Assembly (NCBI GenBank): GCA_945836835.1
Contig: CAMAML010000073.1
Location: 1-6,429 of the forward strand
DNA length: 6,429 nucleotides
Reading direction: 5' to 3'
Source of the DNA: an uncultured cyanobacterium
GTDB taxonomy: Bacteria > Cyanobacteriota > Vampirovibrionia > Gastranaerophilales > Gastranaerophilaceae
A program made the translations under genes and the position numbers. Each line of letters starts with the position of its first letter. Positions within the stretch are counted from its first letter, which is position 1. Of the stretch, positions 1-3,450 are shown piece by piece. Under the pieces are notes generated by a model. It was not told where the DNA came from, made no database searches, and was given only the letters and a program-made list of their open reading frames with translations.

Positions 1-216
1 TTTCAGCTTGTACCCGCAACCGTCATTGCGGTTTTGGTCGGGATAGGGTACCCGAACCCGACAAGGATAATCGCACCGACCCTTCTTGTGACGAGCGTTG
101 CGTTCGGATGTGCGATTTTTTTCGCAAAACTTTTTCAAAAATTTTGGGTTCCGCAGTGTCCCGTTCAAGTTGAACCCCGTCCGCACGACAAAGGGGAGGA
201 CGAAGAAAAATGTTAG
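1..216 (+). CDS. spmA: Spore maturation protein A-like membrane protein (SpmA), 3' end only
   Basis: The reading frame is open from the first base and ends at TAG 214-216, giving the last 71 residues of a protein whose start lies outside the window. It opens with FQLVPATVIAV, then GYPNPTRIIAPTLLVTS and a hydrophobic helix. This matches the SpmA C-terminus as I know it from Bacillus (LQLIPTTVIA...NPTEI). The tail after the last helix is hydrophilic and charged (ends GEDEEKC), longer than I expect for Bacillus SpmA. SpmA belongs to the nucleoside-recognition (Gate) domain membrane proteins. With SpmB it is needed for spore core dehydration in Bacillus, but the pair also occurs in many non-sporulating bacteria, where its substrate is unknown. 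It overlaps spmB by 7 nt (ATGTTAG), so the two are surely translationally coupled. The spmB ribosome-binding site lies inside its final codons. Confidence 0.85.
   Translation, partial: FQLVPATVIAVLVGIGYPNPTRIIAPTLLVTSVAFGCAIFFAKLFQKFWVPQCPVQVEPRPHDKGEDEEKC
193..199 (+). promoter_or_regulatory. Shine-Dalgarno of spmB, inside spmA
   Basis: GGGGAGG lies ten bases before ATG 210. It is the strongest SD in the window and fixes the spmB start at the 7-nt overlap with spmA, supporting translational coupling. Confidence 0.7.
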
Positions 217-755
217 CAAAATTTATGGACATAATTTCGCTTTGGACCTTACCCGCTGTGATTGTGGTTATCTTGACTTTAGGTTTGGCAAAAAGAGTTC
301 CGCTTTATGAAACATTTACGGACGGGGCAAAAGACGGGTTCAAGGTTGCCGTAAACATTATCCCCTATCTTACGGCGATAATCGTCGGGATTTCGATGTT
401 AAGGGCGTCGGGGGCTATTGAAAATTTGGCGGCGGTTTGTTCGCCGATTTTGAACTTGTTCAACATTCCGCCTGAAGTTACCCCGATAATGATTGTGCGT
501 TCGCTTTCGGGTTCGGCGGCGTTGGGGGTGTTTTCGGATATTGCCCACAATTTGGGTGCGGAAAATTATGCGACAACGCTTTCCGCCATAATGGTCGGGA
601 GCAGCGAAACCACGTTTTACGTACTTGCAGTGTACTTTGGGGCGGTCGGGATTTCAAAATACAGATACGCACTAATCGTCGGAATTTTGGCGGATTTGGT
701 CGGGATTGTTGTGGCTGTCGCCGTTTGTAATTCTATGTTTGGAAGTAGTTACTAA
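210..755 (+). CDS. spmB: Spore maturation protein B-like membrane protein (SpmB)
   Basis: This complete 181-residue protein is close to the usual SpmB length (about 178). It is strongly hydrophobic, with an N-terminal helix, a charged segment (residues about 27-45) and three or four further membrane helices. Family motifs visible are RSLSGSAALGVFSDI (about 94-108) and GSSETTFYVLAVYFGAVGI (about 130-148). The latter is near-identical to the conserved SpmB signature and holds the Gate-domain core. The start is ATG 210, with a strong SD (GGGGAGG, 193-199) ten bases upstream inside spmA. It probably forms one membrane complex with SpmA. The transported or sensed ligand is unknown, and the name does not imply sporulation here. 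The gene ends one base before the converging zinc-ribbon gene, with no terminator hairpin visible between them. Confidence 0.93.
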   Translation: MLAKFMDIISLWTLPAVIVVILTLGLAKRVPLYETFTDGAKDGFKVAVNIIPYLTAIIVGISMLRASGAIENLAAVCSPILNLFNIPPEVTPIMIVRSLSGSAALGVFSDIAHNLGAENYATTLSAIMVGSSETTFYVLAVYFGAVGISKYRYALIVGILADLVGIVVAVAVCNSMFGSSY

Positions 756-756
756 G

Positions 757-1134
757 TCACTTTAGTAAGAGCGACAACCGTGCCGTTTGCGGAAGGGCGT
801 CAACATTTTGCCAGCTCTGGGTAACCTCTTTTACATCGTTTTCGACAACCGTTTTTACCAATACGGCGTAATTTATGTCGATAAAGTTTATCTTTGAAAC
901 CCGCTCCGCCTCAAACCGTTTGTTCCCGCAGTTGTGACAAAAATGTTCTTCGGCTCTGACTTCGCCGTTTTTTATTATCGCCCTGATTTTTACCCCGCAA
1001 CACGAACAACGCATAATAAACCATTGGTTTTCGATTAACTCTCCGCAGTCGGGACAGTACGCCAAATCCTCGCTAATCGGGACGGAAGGGTGCTGACATT
1101 TTTTACTTCGTTTGAAAAAATCCTGTATTCTCAT
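757..1134 (-). CDS. Small multi-CxxC zinc-ribbon protein, family not recognised
   Basis: This 125-residue soluble protein ends at TGA (757-759). Three CxxC pairs are visible: C27/C30 (CPDCG), C43/C46 (CSCCG, with an extra C45) and C66/C69 (CHNCGNK). C13, H15 and H64 lie nearby. C27/C30 with C43/C46 would make one classical zinc ribbon. C66/C69 needs partners, possibly C13/H15, for a second site. The C-terminal half (about 80-125) has no Cys and reads as an alpha/beta segment (INFIDINYAVLVKTVVENDV). There is no signal peptide or membrane segment, so it is probably cytoplasmic. No SD precedes ATG 1134. The gene is divergent from the 116-residue gene and converges on spmB at 1 nt. The function is unknown; nucleic-acid or ribosome association is only a guess from the fold type. 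The coherent Cys spacing makes a spurious ORF unlikely. Confidence 0.8.
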   Translation of the reverse strand: MRIQDFFKRSKKCQHPSVPISEDLAYCPDCGELIENQWFIMRCSCCGVKIRAIIKNGEVRAEEHFCHNCGNKRFEAERVSKINFIDINYAVLVKTVVENDVKEVTQSWQNVDALPQTARLSLLLK

Positions 1135-1140
1135 AGTTGT

Positions 1141-1168
1141 TATTTAATCTTTTTTGCAAAAAAGTCAA
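1141..1168 (-). promoter_or_regulatory. Possible promoter of the zinc-ribbon gene
   Basis: On the minus strand TTGACT (1168-1163, 5/6 to the -35 consensus) is followed after 16 bp by TAAATA (1146-1141, a poor -10). The predicted start point would fall at about the ATG at 1134, where no SD exists. The spacer is occupied by a perfect palindrome (1149-1164). Prediction by eye only. Confidence 0.3.
1149..1164. repeat. Perfect 16-bp palindrome in the divergent promoter region
   Basis: CTTTTTTGCAAAAAAG is identical to its reverse complement. It touches the -35-like box of the leftward zinc-ribbon gene and fills the promoter spacer, as a dimeric repressor operator might. An A-tract/T-tract bend is an alternative. 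It is AT-rich, so chance cannot be excluded. Confidence 0.45.
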
Positions 1169-1214
1169 TCACCCCGACAAAATTAATAAAAAATGTTACA
1201 ATTCTCCGAATATC

Positions 1215-1244
1215 TTAACCATATCTTCTTGGATATATTATAAT
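1215..1244 (+). promoter_or_regulatory. Probable promoter of the 116-residue gene
   Basis: TTAACC (1215-1220, 4/6 to -35) and a consensus TATAAT (1239-1244) are 18 bp apart, just upstream of ATG 1258. Initiation would be expected near 1251, leaving a leader of only about 7 nt and no room for an SD. TATCTT occurs twice across the -35 and spacer (1211-1216 and 1222-1227), 11 bp apart, so both copies face the same side of the helix. The decamer CTTAACCATA here also appears at the clpP promoter. Confidence 0.5.
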
Positions 1245-1257
1245 CAACGTACAAGAT

Positions 1258-1608
1258 ATGAAAATTAACGGAATACAAAATCACACATATAGCAGGCAGT
1301 CATTTCAAGGGATACGACTTTCAACCACCGATTATACGGAAGTTCGGACAATGGCGTTTTTGCTGAAAGATTTGGGGGCTGACCTTTTGGGTAAAAAACA
1401 AATCTATTGCAACAACGGTTTATCCGACGTAATCAAGGCGGCAAGAGGCATTCGTCGTACCTCACCGTTTTACGGCAAGGAATTTGGGGTTGCGTTTTTC
1501 CCTTGGCGTGGGGAGGTTTACTTAATGGCTTCTCACAACTACGAGCAGGAACTATACAAACAGGTTAAGATGTTTGACAAAGGTGCGGTGCTGAATTTAG
1601 GGGTCTGA
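1258..1608 (+). CDS. Orphan 116-residue protein with N-terminal 'SFQGI' tag
   Basis: This small soluble protein runs from ATG 1258 to TGA 1606-1608. The first 20 residues are polar and look unstructured (MKINGIQNHTYSRQSFQGI). N-terminal segments of the form M-x-I...FxG recur, to my recollection, at the front of many otherwise unrelated Gastranaerophilales proteins; that is memory, not a search result. The rest (about 26-116) looks like one small alpha/beta domain. It has a helix around 26-40 (EVRTMAFLLKDLGADLL), a second helix around DVIKAARGI, strands GVAFFPWRGEVYLMA, and a C-terminal helix (EQELYKQVKMFDKG). There is no signal peptide, membrane segment or recognised catalytic motif. No SD is present, but a good -10 sits 13 bp upstream of the start. 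The gene stands alone between a divergent and a convergent neighbour. The function is unknown. Confidence 0.72.
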   Translation: MKINGIQNHTYSRQSFQGIRLSTTDYTEVRTMAFLLKDLGADLLGKKQIYCNNGLSDVIKAARGIRRTSPFYGKEFGVAFFPWRGEVYLMASHNYEQELYKQVKMFDKGAVLNLGV

Positions 1609-1625
1609 TTTTTTACCCCATTTTT
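1600..1625 (+). terminator. Weak terminator-like hairpin at the end of the 116-residue gene
   Basis: GGGGT (1600-1604) pairs with ACCCC (1615-1619) around a 10-nt loop that contains the stop codon, followed by ATTTTTG. The stem is only 5 bp, so this is a weak intrinsic terminator candidate. Confidence 0.35.
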
Positions 1626-1778
1626 GTTACTGCTGTCCGAGATAAATTTTACCCCTTGACATTCGGCAGAAAACCGGTGGTAATACCCTTCTCCGTCGGG
1701 AGACGGATTTTGGCAACAGTTTTTTATCTAAAATTTTTGCCGTTGCCCGCAATGCTGTCCGCAAAGAAGAACCAATTT
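1609..1778. other. Structured 170-bp intergenic region between convergent genes
   Basis: No gene is visible here. On the + strand it holds three possible pairings: CTGCTG (1630-1635) with CGGCAG (1664-1669); TCCGTC-GGGA-GACGGA (1692-1707); and GGCAACAG (1712-1719) with CCGTTGCC (1740-1747) around a 20-nt AT-rich loop. The 9-mer TGCTGTCCG occurs at 1631-1639 and again at 1753-1761, near the two ends. A consensus TTGACA lies at 1656-1661, but only a poor -10 (TAATAC, 1681-1686, spacer 19) follows. It is the 3' flank of both clpP and the 116-residue gene. It may hold terminators for both, or a small RNA. I recognise no known RNA family. Confidence 0.4.
1692..1711 (+). terminator. Hairpin with GNRA tetraloop and short U-run
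   Basis: A 6-bp perfect stem, TCCGTC/GACGGA, closes on GGGA, a GNRA-type tetraloop, and is followed directly by TTTT. It reads as an intrinsic terminator on the + strand, the direction of the 116-residue gene. The minus-strand copy has no U-run after it, so it is a poorer terminator for clpP. It could equally be a stem of a longer structured RNA. Confidence 0.4.
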
Positions 1779-2393
1779 TTACGAGCCGCTTTTTAAGACG
1801 ACTTTGTCGATAAGCCCGTATTCCATAGCCTCTTGAGCGGAAAGGTAGTGGTCTCTTTCGCAGTCCTCTTTGACTTTTTCGTAATCCTGTCCCGAATTTT
1901 CCGCCATAATCGAGATTAACATTTCTTTCATTCTGAGGATTTCTTTAGCCTCGATTTCGATGTCGGTCGCCTGACCTTGAGCCCCACCAAGCGGTTGGTG
2001 TATCATAATCCTTGCCCCCGGAAGTGCCATTCTCTTGCCTTTTGCACCTGCAGAAAGAAGGAATGCACCCATAGATGCCGCTTCGCCTAAACAGATTGTG
2101 CAAACATCGGATTTTATGAGGTTCATAGTATCGTAAATCGCCATGCCTGCGGTGATGACGCCACCCGGACTGTTTATGTAAAGCATTATATCTTTTTCGT
2201 TGTTTTCGCTGTCAAGGAGTAAGAGTTGAGCTACGATGGAGTTTGCGACTTCGTCGTCGATTTCCGTGCCGAGGAAGATAATTCTTTCTCTCAATAAACG
2301 TGAGAAGATGTCAAACGAACGTTCTCCTCTTGATGAATTTTCCACAACCGTCGGGACATAGCCCATAATTTTTAAATAAGTTTCCTGATCCAT
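1779..2393 (-). CDS. clpP: ATP-dependent Clp protease proteolytic subunit ClpP
   Basis: This complete 204-residue serine peptidase assembles into the 14-mer degradation chamber and receives unfolded substrates from ClpX, ClpA or ClpC ATPases in the cytoplasm. The catalytic triad is intact: Ser107 (GEAASMGAFLL), His132 (RIMIHQP) and Asp181 (CERDHYLS). The S-to-H spacing of 25 and H-to-D spacing of 49 are as in E. coli ClpP. The oxyanion/substrate motif SPGG is at 75-78 and the Gly-rich hinge GGAQGQATDIEI at 136-147. The N-terminus carries about nine residues before the usual 'PTVVE..RGER' start, a likely propeptide. ATG 2393 is preferred over Met10 because AGGAG lies six bases before it. It lies 58 bp downstream of era on the same strand, so co-transcription is possible, but a promoter candidate also sits in the gap. 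Confidence 0.97.
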   Translation of the reverse strand: MDQETYLKIMGYVPTVVENSSRGERSFDIFSRLLRERIIFLGTEIDDEVANSIVAQLLLLDSENNEKDIMLYINSPGGVITAGMAIYDTMNLIKSDVCTICLGEAASMGAFLLSAGAKGKRMALPGARIMIHQPLGGAQGQATDIEIEAKEILRMKEMLISIMAENSGQDYEKVKEDCERDHYLSAQEAMEYGLIDKVVLKSGS

Positions 2394-2399
2394 AGTTCT

Positions 2400-2404
2400 C
2401 TCCT
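2400..2404 (-). promoter_or_regulatory. Shine-Dalgarno of clpP
   Basis: AGGAG on the minus strand sits six bases upstream of ATG 2393. It selects this start over the internal Met10, which has no well-spaced SD. Confidence 0.65.
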
Positions 2405-2416
2405 GATTTTACGAAT

Positions 2417-2445
2417 ATTTTACCACAAAAATTTTTTATGGTTAA
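2417..2445 (-). promoter_or_regulatory. Possible promoter for clpP in the era-clpP gap
   Basis: On the minus strand TTAACC (2445-2440) and TAAAAT (2422-2417, 5/6 to -10) are 17 bp apart, with TG four to five bases before the -10. Initiation near 2410 would give a leader of about 17 nt with the SD in place. The -35 region carries the same decamer, CTTAACCATA, as the promoter of the 116-residue gene. Confidence 0.42.
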
Positions 2446-2451
2446 GTTTTT

Positions 2452-3345
2452 TTACTCTTTTTCCTGTTTGTAGCCGAAATTATCGAGGCTTTTTTGTTTT
2501 TTACGCCAATCTTTTTCGACTTTAACTTCAAGGGATAGAAAAACTTTTTTCTCAACGATTTTTTCAAGCTCAAGACGGGCTTCCGTGCCGATTTTTTTGA
2601 GAAGACTTCCGCCTTTACCTATCAAAATCCCTTTTTGACTTTTTTGTTCGCAAAAGATTGTTGCATAAATTTTATCTATATCTTCTTGTTCAAAATAATT
2701 TTCGACCTTGACGGCAACGGAGTGGGGGATTTCGTCCGATGTGTTAAGGAGGATTTTTTCTCGGATAATCTCTTCTGTAACATCTCTCATGGTCTCTTCC
2801 GTTACGACATCTTCGGGATAAAGAAGGTTGCCTTCGGGAAGATGTTTGAAAAGATTTTTGATGAGGGTGTCCATATTCCGCCCGGTTTTGGCGGAAATTT
2901 TCACTGTCGGGTAATTTTTCTCAAAAAGGGTCTTGTAAGTGAGTAAATTTTGCTCGATTTTACCCTGTTTTTTTATTTTGTCAACCTTGTTCAACCCGAT
3001 AATAATCGGGATATTTGTCTGAAGAATGTTTTGAGCAATCCACTTGTCGCCTTTACCTGCGGGTTCCGTTACATCCACCAAAAACAAAATCAAATCCGCA
3101 TCGGGAACGGCGACTTTTGCCTCGTCAAGCAAAAATTCACCCAATTTGTTAAGCGGTTTATGCACGCCCGGCGTGTCGACAAAAACGATTTGCCCTTCGG
3201 CGGTCGTCAAAATACCCTTAATCCGCTTTCTGGTCGTCTGTGCCTTGTCGGTCGTGATTACTATCTTTTGCCCCAGTATCTCGTTGAGTAAGGTCGATTT
3301 ACCCACATTGGGACGTCCTATTATCGCTACAAATCCGCTTTTCAT
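2452..3345 (-). CDS. era: GTPase Era (16S rRNA binding, 30S subunit assembly)
   Basis: This complete 297-residue protein has a typical Era length. The N-terminal GTPase domain shows G1 GRPNVGKST (10-18), the Era switch-I signature AQTTR (35-39, G2 Thr), G3 DTPG (57-60), G4 NKVD (119-122) and G5 SAKTG (151-155). The C-terminal KH domain has its GxxG loop as GKGG (243-246), inside GILIGKGGSLLKKIG. Era binds the 3' end of 16S rRNA near the anti-SD sequence and acts as a checkpoint in 30S maturation. It is anchored at the membrane in some species. ATG 3345 gives the standard N-terminus (MKSGFVAIIGRPN), but no SD precedes it. It is divergent from the 775-residue envelope protein and is followed by clpP after 58 bp. 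Confidence 0.97.
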   Translation of the reverse strand: MKSGFVAIIGRPNVGKSTLLNEILGQKIVITTDKAQTTRKRIKGILTTAEGQIVFVDTPGVHKPLNKLGEFLLDEAKVAVPDADLILFLVDVTEPAGKGDKWIAQNILQTNIPIIIGLNKVDKIKKQGKIEQNLLTYKTLFEKNYPTVKISAKTGRNMDTLIKNLFKHLPEGNLLYPEDVVTEETMRDVTEEIIREKILLNTSDEIPHSVAVKVENYFEQEDIDKIYATIFCEQKSQKGILIGKGGSLLKKIGTEARLELEKIVEKKVFLSLEVKVEKDWRKKQKSLDNFGYKQEKE

Positions 3346-3360
3346 ATATTTATATTAACA
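3346..3360 (-). promoter_or_regulatory. Extended -10-like element immediately before era
   Basis: On the minus strand TGTTAATAT (TG-n-TAATAT) ends six bases before ATG 3345, so transcription from it would start on or beside the start codon. No SD is present. An alternative is TTGCCA (3390-3385) with a poor TACTTT 16 bp later, giving a leader of about 10 nt. Both are weak and read by eye. Confidence 0.28.
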
Positions 3361-3383
3361 TAAAAGTAAAAAAATTTAACAAA

Positions 3384-3418
3384 TTGGCAATTTTTCTTAA
3401 CTCAATGTATTATATAAT
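3384..3418 (+). promoter_or_regulatory. Promoter of the 775-residue envelope protein
   Basis: TTGGCA (3384-3389, 5/6) and TATTAT (3408-3413, 5/6) are spaced 18 bp. An overlapping perfect TATAAT (3413-3418) has no good -35 at normal spacing. Initiation would be near 3420-3425. That places the upstream GTG (3424) at or next to the 5' end and leaves a leader of about 26-31 nt before ATG 3451. The -35 box overlaps a -35-like TTGCCA on the opposite strand facing era. Confidence 0.5.
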
Positions 3419-3450
3419 ATATAGTGGGAAAATTGTTAACAGGTTTTTCG

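Noticed and set aside
1656..1686. Consensus TTGACA in the intergenic region as promoter of a small RNA
   Set aside because: The only -10 candidate (TAATAC) is poor and spaced 19 bp. It is mentioned under the intergenic region but not called as a promoter.
2394..2451. Terminator between era and clpP
   Set aside because: Only A/T runs are present, with no GC stem; the gap fits an operon with an internal promoter better.
2635..3358. Long open frames (about 100-113 codons) on the + strand across era
   Set aside because: They lie antisense to the fully conserved Era coding sequence, have Phe/Leu-rich compositions typical of reversed Lys/Glu codons, and carry no domain motif.
3424..3450. GTG 3424 as start of the large envelope protein
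   Set aside because: It lies at or beside the predicted transcription start with no SD and lengthens the signal-peptide n-region. ATG 3451 gives a canonical signal peptide. Leaderless use of the GTG cannot be fully excluded.
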